This document shows, piece after piece, positions 23,773 through 32,787 of a stretch of 64,000 nucleotides of DNA. The notes under the pieces are model-generated. The model was not told the DNA's origin. It saw only the letters and a program-made list of their open reading frames with translations, and did not search any database. Position 1 is the stretch's first letter, and each line of letters starts with the position of its first letter. The DNA is from a virus, in the IMG/VR virus record IMGVR_UViG_3300020442_003949, positions 1-64,000 of that record; one strand, written 5' to 3'. A program made the position numbers and the translations under genes.

Positions 23773-25001
23773 TACAAAATCTCCGTAGGGTCAATCGGAA
23801 CATTGTTTGGCTTCTGGAAATCTGTGTTATCAAAAATCTTCATATTAACATGTCTTGCTAATATAGTTTTATAATTGTCTAAATAAACACTTTTAGGCGC
23901 ACACAATCCACATCCGCAAGTATGCTTTGGGCATATTACTGTAGGCATTGTGCCGCTAGAAAGTTTTTCTTTTAATTCAGCAATAATTTTTTTACCTTCA
24001 GAAATTTTTCCAATAGGACCTCTTGTTTGGTCAAACTTTGCTTGACAAGTTTGATGATGAAATATACTATCTGTTTGTTGTTCAAGATGTAAGAAAAACC
24101 AATTAACACTACAATTCCAACCTTTAAAATTTCTAAAGTCTACAAAAGTACCTTTGCGGTGTTTTCCTTTTGCAATTAGGCACATTTCTCTACTTCCACA
24201 ACATGGTCTTCCAATGGCCCATCCTTCTTTCTTTTCTACTTGATGTTTTTCATTCTGCTCTTTCCCCACTGCACTGAGAGCTGATGTAACTTCTTTTTCA
24301 TCATTTAGTTTTGCATTCTTATATTTCCAATAATTTTTCATATAGTCAAGTTGAGCATCTGTATATAAATGTGAAAAATTACTCTTACTACCTGCTTCTT
24401 CACCAATTACTCTAGGAACATATACTACTCCATTTTTGTGCAAGTAGTCACAAAGTTCTTTACACTCGTCAAAATATGCTGCATGAAACATAACATTTAC
24501 ACTAACTGTACAATTATTCTCAGGTCCATGCGTGTGAAACTGCATGATTCTATCACGAACCTGTTGCTTTAACATATTGTTACTTTCAGCATGGTAACTT
24601 ATAGTTATATGATCGGTGTGTTTTATTACCGCATTAGCCATCTCTTCACTCATAGCGCCGTTTGATGTTACTGTAAACGCTGCGTGCCAGCGGTCTTGAT
24701 ATTTTTTTTCATATGTTTGTCTTAAATAACGTAAAAAAGGAATAAAGTTTGGATTTACTGTTGGCTCTCCACCTGTAAAACCTATATTAGCTTCTTTAAA
24801 ACTTCTGTATTCTGTGTAAGTATCTATATATTCAAATAGAAAATCAATATTAGCTTTTAACTCATCTAATGTTGCATGCTTGCTAAAATTGTCATGTCTG
24901 TGTGCAGGACAATAACTGCAATCATAATTGCATCTACGTCCTAAATCCCATGTAACTTGAAATATTTTACCTGATAATAAGTCTACTGTATCAAAACTCA
25001 T
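23772..25001 (-). CDS. Radical SAM protein (group C)
   Basis: This is a 409-residue protein with C24-x3-C28-x2-C31 in LGRRCNYDCSYC and GGEP in GFTGGEPTVNP. Near residues 250-310 it has CCGSREMCLIAKGK and NFKGWNCSVNW, and near the C-terminus CPKHTCGCGLCAPKS. That gives many cysteines suited to one or two auxiliary clusters. Its neighbours are the sulfotransferase-like gene (11-bp overlap) and a group B radical SAM gene. The similarity to 21660-22802 suggests duplication. Function unknown. Confidence 0.85.
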   Translation of the reverse strand: MSFDTVDLLSGKIFQVTWDLGRRCNYDCSYCPAHRHDNFSKHATLDELKANIDFLFEYIDTYTEYRSFKEANIGFTGGEPTVNPNFIPFLRYLRQTYEKKYQDRWHAAFTVTSNGAMSEEMANAVIKHTDHITISYHAESNNMLKQQVRDRIMQFHTHGPENNCTVSVNVMFHAAYFDECKELCDYLHKNGVVYVPRVIGEEAGSKSNFSHLYTDAQLDYMKNYWKYKNAKLNDEKEVTSALSAVGKEQNEKHQVEKKEGWAIGRPCCGSREMCLIAKGKHRKGTFVDFRNFKGWNCSVNWFFLHLEQQTDSIFHHQTCQAKFDQTRGPIGKISEGKKIIAELKEKLSSGTMPTVICPKHTCGCGLCAPKSVYLDNYKTILARHVNMKIFDNTDFQKPNNVPIDPTEIL

Positions 25002-25584
25002 TAGTTATTCCTTGTTTTTTAACATATATTTCAAAACTTTTTTTTAAGCCATAATAGTTTTTTATAACTATATCTTTTTGATAAGGAGATTTATAGCTAG
25101 TTTTTTTAAAAGAGTTTTCCTCAAAACAAAAATTTATTTTATTACCTACGTCTAACAAGATGTTAGTTGAAAATAAAGTTTCATAATATATTTTATTAAA
25201 TGAATTAAACTTCTTACCTTCTTTCTTCCAATGGGTTTCATGCTTGATAATATTCCAATAATCACATATTAATTCTTCCATAGAAAGATTTATTTTACAA
25301 TCTATATAACTATATTTTCGCCATTGATTAGTATATATTGCTATATACTTACTACAAATTTGATCAAATTTATTTTGCCGTGTGCTTAAGATAAACTCCC
25401 AATTTTGTGTGTCCTTCACTGTAACTTCAAATTTATGACAATGTAACATATTATTTTTATTTTTTTGTAAAACTCTACATTTTTTATCATCTAAATTGTA
25501 AGAATTACCATTGTTATAAAAAAAATTTCTTATATATGTGCTACCTGTTCTTGTTGCAGATTTTATTAATATATTTTTAAACAT
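24991..25584 (-). CDS. Sulfotransferase-like protein (putative)
   Basis: This 197-residue protein begins KNILIKSATRTGSTYIRNFF, which fits the PAPS 5'-phosphosulfate-binding loop of Stf0-type and related sulfotransferases (RTGST, residues 12-16). The segment WEFILSTRQNKFDQICSKYIA near residue 63 resembles the 3'-phosphate-binding Arg region. The remaining sequence is very AT-driven (I, N, K, Y rich). No other domain is present. It would transfer sulfate to a hydroxyl or amino group of a cassette product (inference). It overlaps both neighbours by 8-11 bp. Confidence 0.55.
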   Translation of the reverse strand: MFKNILIKSATRTGSTYIRNFFYNNGNSYNLDDKKCRVLQKNKNNMLHCHKFEVTVKDTQNWEFILSTRQNKFDQICSKYIAIYTNQWRKYSYIDCKINLSMEELICDYWNIIKHETHWKKEGKKFNSFNKIYYETLFSTNILLDVGNKINFCFEENSFKKTSYKSPYQKDIVIKNYYGLKKSFEIYVKKQGITNEF

Positions 25585-26980
25585 TTTTAAATATACTTTT
25601 CATTTCTGTGAATGTTTCATAAAAATTTGTATTTCTTTGAGCATCACACAATTCTAAATATTCCTTTAATTCTGGTAATCTTATAGTCCAATCTTCAGAT
25701 TCCATAAAAGATAACATTCCTTCTAATCTTTTGATTCCGTAAGCCGCATTCTCCCAATCTTTATACTCTACGTTATGCCAACTTGGTATTCCTAAATGGT
25801 AATTATCTTTCCACCAAGGATAAAAATCTTGATATTTTTTACGACATTCTTCTTTGAACCATTTAGGCAATACTTTTACATTTATGTGTCCGGGCCAATA
25901 TACAAAATGATAGTTTATGCCTCCTGCACCAAATGGCCACATATTGACTTTCCTAAATCCTTGTGTCAATTTCCATTGTATAAAATCTGGTATATAATAA
26001 ATGTTCAAAGCATTGACTGCACAAGCTACAGTAACTTCTACATTATCTGTAGTTTCTTTATCTAAAATATGAAAGACTTCTTCTGTTCGTTCCCATGTAG
26101 ATGGGTAACGTATATATTCATTCATTTTGTATATTGAATCAACTGAGTAATGGAATCTAACTATTTTAAATTCTTTCCAAAGATCAAACAAATCTTCTCT
26201 CCATTCCACACCATTGGAGTTGTATCGTAATTCTAAATCTTTAGCATAACCATTTTTTACAGCATACTCTAATATTTCGTAATGCTCATCAATTATTAAA
26301 CTTTCACCCCCTGCAAAATATACTTGTTGCATTGTTGGCATTTGCTCATAAAACTGATCCCAAAATATAGGATTTTCTTTATGCCAGTTATAAGATGAGT
26401 GATTTGTACTGCCTTTGTTCTCCCACTGCATTATTTCTTTGAGAGATTCATTTTGTACCTTTGGAAATATAGCTCCCCAATCCTTAATCCACCCCGATGA
26501 ATCGTGTGGTGAACACATAATACAACCTAACTGACATTTGGTTCCAAATCTCAAGTCAATATAGGTAAGATGGGCTGGCGAAAATCCATCTTCTTCTGTA
26601 TTAGCTACAATTTTATCCATATCAACTCGTTGCGCCCAGTAATCTGTTTCCCATTGACGTTTGGATCTATGTCCTGCCGCTTCTTCCTTATAACACTTTA
26701 TACACGAAGGCGGTTGCTCACCATTCAACATCTGTTTGCGAACATTTTTCATATAATTAGAGTTCCAAGCAGTTTGAAAATCAGTTACATTTAGATTGTT
26801 AGGTTTACCATCATCTGTTTTTAGAATTCCTACTTGTCCGCCATGTTCCTTATCATTAGTAGGACCAACTGAAGATGCATTTGCTGTACAACAAACTCTC
26901 ATAGATCCATCTGGACGAGTACTCAAATGAACCCAAGGCAATAAGCAAAAAGTTTCTGAAGGGTATTTATTATCTTTCAT
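25577..26980 (-). CDS. Radical SAM protein, twitch type (group A)
   Basis: This 467-residue protein is the best conserved of the group A enzymes. An N-terminal cysteine module (FCLLPWVHLSTRP, CC at 30-31, and SCIKC at 93-96) precedes the radical SAM core with C149-x3-C153-x2-C156 (FGTKCQLGCIMC). FAGGESLI takes the GGE position. The N-terminal cysteines probably hold an auxiliary cluster, as in SPASM/twitch enzymes, but placed before rather than after the core. Similar twitch-containing radical SAM proteins are known from marine phage genomes. The stop is followed within 8 bp by the sulfotransferase-like start. Substrate unknown. Confidence 0.85.
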   Translation of the reverse strand: MKDNKYPSETFCLLPWVHLSTRPDGSMRVCCTANASSVGPTNDKEHGGQVGILKTDDGKPNNLNVTDFQTAWNSNYMKNVRKQMLNGEQPPSCIKCYKEEAAGHRSKRQWETDYWAQRVDMDKIVANTEEDGFSPAHLTYIDLRFGTKCQLGCIMCSPHDSSGWIKDWGAIFPKVQNESLKEIMQWENKGSTNHSSYNWHKENPIFWDQFYEQMPTMQQVYFAGGESLIIDEHYEILEYAVKNGYAKDLELRYNSNGVEWREDLFDLWKEFKIVRFHYSVDSIYKMNEYIRYPSTWERTEEVFHILDKETTDNVEVTVACAVNALNIYYIPDFIQWKLTQGFRKVNMWPFGAGGINYHFVYWPGHINVKVLPKWFKEECRKKYQDFYPWWKDNYHLGIPSWHNVEYKDWENAAYGIKRLEGMLSFMESEDWTIRLPELKEYLELCDAQRNTNFYETFTEMKSIFKNV

Positions 26981-26984
26981 ACTA

Positions 26985-27919
26985 TTACTTATTATTTAAC
27001 CTCTCTAATGCCCATTTTCTTTCAACACACCAAAAACATAAGCCACATTCTTTTAGCTCTATAGAATCCTTTGCAATTGAATAGTATGTGTAATCTATTC
27101 CTAAAAGATTTTCATTCTTATAATCACCTTCACAACTTCTTGTTACGTTAAAGAAATCCATAATATCATAGTTTTTATATTGTTGTACAATCCAATCTTT
27201 TTCTATAAGACGCAACGGCTCTAAACACCAAGAAATTCCTTCATGTTTGATGTATGCTAAAGTTTTTAAGTCATGTGTAACATTGTCTCTATTACACATT
27301 CTATCTTTAATATCAAAATCTACAGTAGGATTTTGTGTAGTAGCATTATAAACAGCATTATACTTGTTATAGAATGCCAAATAACTATTAAAGGAAGAAA
27401 TTAAAACTTGATCTGGGGATCTATCGCCAACAATATTTCCCACTACACCATGCTCCAACTCAGGCGGTATATAAGTTGTTTCTCTATTATCTATTATATT
27501 TGGAAATCTATTCTTAAGCCAATTATACACATTTAACGATACATCACCTTGCCAAGGACGTGTTTTCCAACATCTTTTATATGTAATAACATCAATTTTA
27601 CATTTATAATTTTTTTCTTGAATTATTGTTGCTAGTAGGTAAGTTAGCATAGCACTATCAGCACCACCACTTAAATTAATCGCAACTTTGTTCCAATTAG
27701 GATTTAACGGAATTGCAACGCCATTTATTAAATGTGTTTGCAAACCTTGCTCTAATAATCGATCCTTAATACTACCATATAGCTTTTCTTTTGCCAAAAA
27801 AAAAGCTCATGATCAGATATATTATTATGTATTCTTTTTGTTTCTTCTTCAATAAATTTAAATTGATCAAAATTATAATTATTATTAAAAATACAAGTTT
27901 GATATAATGTATTATCCAT
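26985..27919 (-). CDS. QueC-like PP-loop ATPase, interrupted by a frameshift in a homopolymer
   Basis: The main frame encodes 270 residues with the PP-loop INLSGGADSAML and a C-terminal zinc-type motif CGLCFWCVERKWAL. These match the QueC/ExsB group, in which EPLRLIEKDWIV and TRSCEGD also align with the QueC regions before the Cys cluster. That frame has only a TTG start at 27797. Upstream, an ATG at 27919 with an AAAGGAT ribosome site opens a 38-codon frame that runs, one base out of phase, into the main frame at a run of nine T's (- strand, 27796-27804). With ten T's the gene would be continuous, about 311 residues. This may be a sequencing error, a real mutation or slippage. Members adenylate a carboxylate and form an amide or nitrile. 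Confidence 0.7.
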
Positions 27920-27921
27920 TT

Positions 27922-29220
27922 TTATCCTTTATTGTAACTATTTATTGGTCTTTTAAGATTTTTAAAATCAGGCACATACCTCACTGCCTTTTTTGGAAAC
28001 ATCGCATATAATTCTTCTATCATAATTGACATATGTGGGAATAATCTATCCCAATCAGTTTCTGGTCTTTTGATTTTAAAATATGAAAATGCCATATCAT
28101 AATGCCATGCTGTTGTATCAATTATGTTTGTACCGATTAAGTTTTTTATTTTGCTTAAATATCTTATGAAATAATCTAATTTATGTTGTTCGCAAAACTT
28201 AATAGCATCATTTTGATCTTCTTTAAAACGCTTAGGCATTCCTATAATAGTCATTCCCATCTCATTTGCATAGTTAAATGCAAACCTTGTTATTGTATGC
28301 CGAAACATTTCTTTCATCTTCTTTGGTCCTAAAGTATCTAAATAAAATTCTATATCATCTTTAAAATACGGCACACTATATACGTTTAATGTATTAACAA
28401 TTCTAATATCAATATTTTTAAAATCAGCATCTAAAATATAATTCATATTTCGCATAAGCCGATTCCATTGTAAACCATGTCTTATTGCTTCGGCTCTATC
28501 TCTTGTTGAATCTACACTAACATCAAAAACACACTTTATATCTTTGTGTTTATCAAATAAATTTATATAATCATTAAAAACTTTTTCTTTGGTATTGAAA
28601 TTTGTATGCAAGAACAAAAAAAGTTGTTTATTAGGAACAATATCTATAATTTGCTCTATAAGCCATAAACTATGTGGATTATATGTAGGCTCTCCTCCTG
28701 AAATTATAAAGGTATACTGTACGTTAGGGTTATATTTTTTGTTTTTTAAATACGTAATAAAGTTTTTTATAGCAGATTCAAACCATTCATCACTAGTACC
28801 TACTGTAGGAATTCCTATTTCTTTTGCCCAACTTGAACTATCCTTAGGTGCGCAATATACACATTTTAAATCACATGCACTACTAAGATTGATAGTAAAT
28901 CTTTCAATATAATCATCATCTAATAAACTTTTTTTAAAACTTTCATCTAATCTACTATGAAACAAATTTCTATTTTTAAAAAAACTATTAGGCAAGGATT
29001 TAGTACAAGTAAAACAACTTGGCTCTGGTAACTTGTTATGAAGAATCATTGATTCTTTACGACTTTTTAATTCAGGATTATGACATAAAATATTTGGATT
29101 GTTAAAATCTTTTATGTCTAACATAATATCAGTAGTTTTACAACAATTGGTAATACTACCTCGCATAAGTCTTAAATCCATACTGTAGAATAATTCACTA
29201 CAAATATTCTGTTTATCCAT
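27922..29220 (-). CDS. Radical SAM protein, twitch type (group A)
   Basis: This is a 432-residue protein with an N-terminal cysteine module (C7, CC at 26-27, and CFTC at 69-72) and a radical SAM cluster C116-x3-C120-x2-C123 in SSACDLKCVYCAPKDSSSWAKE. ISGGEPTYNP is the SAM motif. The segment FDVSVDSTRDRAEAIRHGLQW is shared with the other group A proteins. CAPKDSSSW after the cluster is close to CSPHDSSGW in 25577-26980 and CDSTFSSSW in 29213-30583. It ends 2 bp before the QueC-like start. Confidence 0.85.
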   Translation of the reverse strand: MDKQNICSELFYSMDLRLMRGSITNCCKTTDIMLDIKDFNNPNILCHNPELKSRKESMILHNKLPEPSCFTCTKSLPNSFFKNRNLFHSRLDESFKKSLLDDDYIERFTINLSSACDLKCVYCAPKDSSSWAKEIGIPTVGTSDEWFESAIKNFITYLKNKKYNPNVQYTFIISGGEPTYNPHSLWLIEQIIDIVPNKQLFLFLHTNFNTKEKVFNDYINLFDKHKDIKCVFDVSVDSTRDRAEAIRHGLQWNRLMRNMNYILDADFKNIDIRIVNTLNVYSVPYFKDDIEFYLDTLGPKKMKEMFRHTITRFAFNYANEMGMTIIGMPKRFKEDQNDAIKFCEQHKLDYFIRYLSKIKNLIGTNIIDTTAWHYDMAFSYFKIKRPETDWDRLFPHMSIMIEELYAMFPKKAVRYVPDFKNLKRPINSYNKG

Positions 29221-30583
29221 TTTTTATTCTTGTAAGGTATACATCTTCCACATCATCTATCTGATAATTCTGAAATACATCATTAAAACGTTTTTTAAAT
29301 AATCTATCAGAATATCTTCTATACACAAAAAAAGAACTATACCATTTTGGATCTAATTTTGTTGAATCTATATAATCTTTAATTTCGTCTAATATTTTTA
29401 TTGCCGATTCAATAGGTACGAATGTATCCTTTGATTTTAAATATCCATAGTTATCTTTGTAGTTTACTAAAGTCTTTCTTAAATACTTCTCATACTCTAT
29501 TATTGCATCCTTTGTTTCATTGATATCTTCATATACTTCATTCCTAAACTCATGCATTATTAATGATGGATTTATATATTCTGGAGTTTGAACTGGGGCT
29601 GCTTTTATATCATCAAGAGGCAAAGTTAAAATACTTTCAAATACATTTTTAATATCCATTATTTGATATATTGAATATGTAATAACTCCTACTATCTTGG
29701 AATTAGTATTAATTTTCCTAAACTTATCTAAATTTGTAGATAATGTATTCCAATCTCCGTCTCGAAAATATCTATAAATATTTGTTCCTGCATCTATGCT
29801 TATATTCATAGTTACTTTTTTAAATTTTGAAAGCAAATCATTAAGGCGATCCATATCAAACTCAGCATTAAAATTTGTATAAAAAAATATGTGTAAATTT
29901 TTTGCATTAGGATGATGTTGTAATAATTCTAGCGCAAGAAAAAATTGCTGTTGTTTGAGCGGCTCGCCTCCGCTACAATCAAATTGTTCTAAATTAGGAA
30001 AATTATCACATAAATCATTAATTATATTCCTTGTGTCATCTAAACTCAATTTCATTCTTTGATATCTTTCTTTATCCTTAGGCTGATGACGAAGTCCTAA
30101 TAATTGATAAATTAAATTATTAGATAATTCCTTACGATATTTTTCTATTTCTGATTGTAATCCTTTTAGTTTTGTTTCCCAACTACTTGAAAATGTAGAG
30201 TCACAATGCAAACAAGACATATTACAACTATTATTAAATCTTAATTCAATATGTTTTAATGCTTTATAATCCATTTCTCCTGTTTCAGAATTATAAAATT
30301 CTTTACTAAAATTTTTACTATAATCAAATCTCATAGATTTTAAATTTACTGCTTCCATTTCTTTACATAAATGACACCCAGCAGGAAATTTTCCGGATTG
30401 CAGTTGTTTCCTATGATTTCTAAAATTTTCATTATTCCAAAAATCACTAGTCACCTTTCCTTCCAAAATATGCAAAGGGTCAACTTGTGTAGGGCAACTA
30501 GTTGCAAATCCGTTCTTATAGTTAACACCATGTAAGCTATAAAAACAATTAAGACTCATTGTATAATTATCTAATGTATTCAT
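29213..30583 (-). CDS. Radical SAM protein, twitch type (group A)
   Basis: This is a 456-residue protein with an N-terminal cysteine set (C13, C30, and C70-x2-C73) and the core cluster C120-x3-C124-x2-C127 in RFNNSCNMSCLHC. CSGGEPLKQQQ carries the SAM motif. A lysine/glutamate-rich helix follows the cluster, unlike its relatives. The C-terminal ~130 residues are charged helices without recognised motifs. It overlaps the following gene by 8 bp. The protein belongs to a four-member family with 25577, 27922 and 40033. Confidence 0.85.
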   Translation of the reverse strand: MNTLDNYTMSLNCFYSLHGVNYKNGFATSCPTQVDPLHILEGKVTSDFWNNENFRNHRKQLQSGKFPAGCHLCKEMEAVNLKSMRFDYSKNFSKEFYNSETGEMDYKALKHIELRFNNSCNMSCLHCDSTFSSSWETKLKGLQSEIEKYRKELSNNLIYQLLGLRHQPKDKERYQRMKLSLDDTRNIINDLCDNFPNLEQFDCSGGEPLKQQQFFLALELLQHHPNAKNLHIFFYTNFNAEFDMDRLNDLLSKFKKVTMNISIDAGTNIYRYFRDGDWNTLSTNLDKFRKINTNSKIVGVITYSIYQIMDIKNVFESILTLPLDDIKAAPVQTPEYINPSLIMHEFRNEVYEDINETKDAIIEYEKYLRKTLVNYKDNYGYLKSKDTFVPIESAIKILDEIKDYIDSTKLDPKWYSSFFVYRRYSDRLFKKRFNDVFQNYQIDDVEDVYLTRIKNG

Positions 30584-30596
30584 AGGTTTATTGACT

Positions 30597-31682
30597 CTAT
30601 TCAGTACTTATTTTAGTAAATTCATTATGATAGGCTTTGTTTTTAGCACAAGTTCGTATACATCTAGAGACGTGCTTATTATGATAAGGATTCCAACTAG
30701 ATTCTAATACTTCTGTGTACCAAGGATGAGAAATTATTTCATCTATATTGTAATATATTAAGCTGTTCCAATTTAGATCAAATGAATTAAGTTTATCTAA
30801 TATTCCATCTTTATTTCTTATCGTACTATCCCACAAAAAACAACAAGGCCACACTGTTAAATTACTTGCTATAAAAATTTCACCTTCATGAACAAATTTA
30901 CAAACAATTGTATCTGTTACTTCTTTTATTTGCTCTTCTGATAATTGCTTAGTAGAACTAGATTCTATAAATTTATCTAATTCTTCAATTTCTTTTATCT
31001 TACTATGTTCTTTTTTTCCAGTAGTAGTAATTATATAATTTTCTGTATTGATCTTTTTAGTAGCTTTGTCACGTTTTTGTATATTAGACATCCACTCATT
31101 ATAGCTATTCCGCATACCAGTCCTAGTTGAAAAAGTAAAGCCTAATTCTTTTGCACGATTGTATGCAGCATCTAATTCATATTCATTATGATCAAATACA
31201 ATATAAACCCATTGCCCACTTCCTTCACTTGCATTTTCTGCAAATGCAACCATATTACGATCAATTATCTTATATGAAGTATTAACTCGATATATATGAT
31301 TTGTTTCTTTAAATCCATCTACACACCAATGAACATGGACCAACCCAGGCCTTGCTCTAGATATTTCTCCAAGCCGTGCCCACCAGTCTGCACTTTGAAT
31401 TCCACCATTTGTACTAACTTCACAATACGCATTGTTTTCTGTTAAATAATCAATCATATCTACCATTTCAAAGTTTTTTGCAGGATCTCCTAAAACTCCA
31501 CAAAACTTAAACATTTTACCTTGAATATTTTCTTTTAAAGGAAAGATACGTTGGATTTCTTTAAGTCCAAAACTTTTAATTTTGTATTTTCCTACATTCA
31601 GTGTTCTAGCACATCCAGGACATGCTGCATTACAATCGCTAGTAATTTCTAATTCGATTTTTTTAATATTATTTCTAAGCAC
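30597..31682 (-). CDS. Radical SAM/SPASM-like protein (group B)
   Basis: This 361-residue protein begins at a GTG (31680-31682) with AAGGT upstream. Its cluster is C17-x3-C21-x2-C24 (ITSDCNAACPGCARTLN). Group B marks are FCGVLGDPAKN, DWWARLGE, WCVDGFKETNHIYR and IVFDHNEYELDAAYNRAKELGF. The C-terminal module has CKFVHEGEIFIASNLTVWPCCF and CIRTC. The 31708-32787 protein is closest in layout. A middle insertion (about residues 195-250) is rich in K, E and S. Substrate unknown. Confidence 0.85.
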   Translation of the reverse strand: MLRNNIKKIELEITSDCNAACPGCARTLNVGKYKIKSFGLKEIQRIFPLKENIQGKMFKFCGVLGDPAKNFEMVDMIDYLTENNAYCEVSTNGGIQSADWWARLGEISRARPGLVHVHWCVDGFKETNHIYRVNTSYKIIDRNMVAFAENASEGSGQWVYIVFDHNEYELDAAYNRAKELGFTFSTRTGMRNSYNEWMSNIQKRDKATKKINTENYIITTTGKKEHSKIKEIEELDKFIESSSTKQLSEEQIKEVTDTIVCKFVHEGEIFIASNLTVWPCCFLWDSTIRNKDGILDKLNSFDLNWNSLIYYNIDEIISHPWYTEVLESSWNPYHNKHVSRCIRTCAKNKAYHNEFTKISTE

Positions 31683-31707
31683 AAATTATTTACCTTTTCA
31701 TGATATG

Positions 31708-32787
31708 CTATTTAAATTGTTCTGAAAATACGTCAAACTCTATGCCACACTTCATACTACAAACCTTTAACCTTCCATTGTTACAACCTGTGATTTTCCA
31801 ACTACGTTCTATACTATCAAATATACCTGTTTCAAAAACAGCCTTCAATCCATGTTTCTTAACATTAATTGCATCTTTACCGCCAACAGCATTGATAAAG
31901 TTCCATATTTGTTCAACTTTAGGATCTTTGTGCCACCACTTATACATGCGTCCAGCAGTCCAGCAGCAAGGCATAACTAAACCTTCAGCTGTAATAAACA
32001 AGCTGCCTTGATCTTTTACTTTACAATTGATAGGTACTACATCATAATATTCATCCATACTACCATATTTCTCAATCAATAAATCCTGTCTAGTTAAGGC
32101 TTTATTTTGGTATATTACAGTTGGCTTTTTAAGTTTTGTAGTTTCTTTTCCATTCCGATTTTTAGCTTGATGTACTTCTTTCTTTTTATTATTTGCTGTA
32201 ATAAATCTACCTGTTTTTTTAGGAATAAATCTTTCACATCCCCATTTTTTAGCCAAAGCTTTTGCTTCATCTACTTGATGTTCGTTGTGCTTAAATATTA
32301 AAAAATCCCAGCGAGCTCTGCCGCCTGCGTCAATGAACGCTCGCATATTGCGTTCTACATTATTCCAGACAACACCTTGCCTATACAAATGATTAGTGTC
32401 GCTAAGGCCATCTACGCTGAAAATAACAGCACCCATTTTACCAAAGACTTCAGCCAATTCACGCCACCACGCTTCATCTTTTGCCCCTGCATTTGTGTTC
32501 ATAGAGAGCCATATTTTGCTGTTATGCTCTCTAAAGTATTTGAATATATCTAGTGTATAACGGGAAACAATAGGATCACCTAGGTTGCCACACATGTACA
32601 TAGTATCTAACTGTTTTATAAATTCAGGTTCAAATATACGTTTGCAATCTTCTAAAGTAAGCTCACTAAGATCAATATGAGGATTTAAACCTTCGCCATT
32701 CATATTACGATCACACATAGGGCAGTTTGCTTGACAATTTTGTGTATTTTCTAAATGAATTGTTTTTATATCGTAGTAATTATACAT
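31708..32787 (-). CDS. Radical SAM/SPASM-like protein (group B)
   Basis: This is a 359-residue protein with C18-x3-C22-x2-C25 in NTQNCQANCPMCDRNMNG. GNLGDPIV stands in place of the usual GGEP. It carries FSVDGLSDTNHLYRQG and FLIFKHNEHQVDEAKALAKKWG. The C-terminal auxiliary module includes CKVKDQGSLFITAEGLVMPCCW and, at the very end, CNNGRLKVCSMKC. A lysine-rich insertion (FITANNKKKEVHQAKNRNG) separates the two parts. The stop codon is about 25 bp from the next gene. It is a close paralogue of 30597-31682. Confidence 0.86.
   Translation of the reverse strand: MYNYYDIKTIHLENTQNCQANCPMCDRNMNGEGLNPHIDLSELTLEDCKRIFEPEFIKQLDTMYMCGNLGDPIVSRYTLDIFKYFREHNSKIWLSMNTNAGAKDEAWWRELAEVFGKMGAVIFSVDGLSDTNHLYRQGVVWNNVERNMRAFIDAGGRARWDFLIFKHNEHQVDEAKALAKKWGCERFIPKKTGRFITANNKKKEVHQAKNRNGKETTKLKKPTVIYQNKALTRQDLLIEKYGSMDEYYDVVPINCKVKDQGSLFITAEGLVMPCCWTAGRMYKWWHKDPKVEQIWNFINAVGGKDAINVKKHGLKAVFETGIFDSIERSWKITGCNNGRLKVCSMKCGIEFDVFSEQFK

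Noticed and set aside
26985-27797. QueC-like gene taken as a 270-aa protein starting at TTG 27797
   Set aside because: There is no ribosome site at this TTG, and an ATG with a strong site at 27919 reads into the gene one base out of phase, so the upstream start is more likely.
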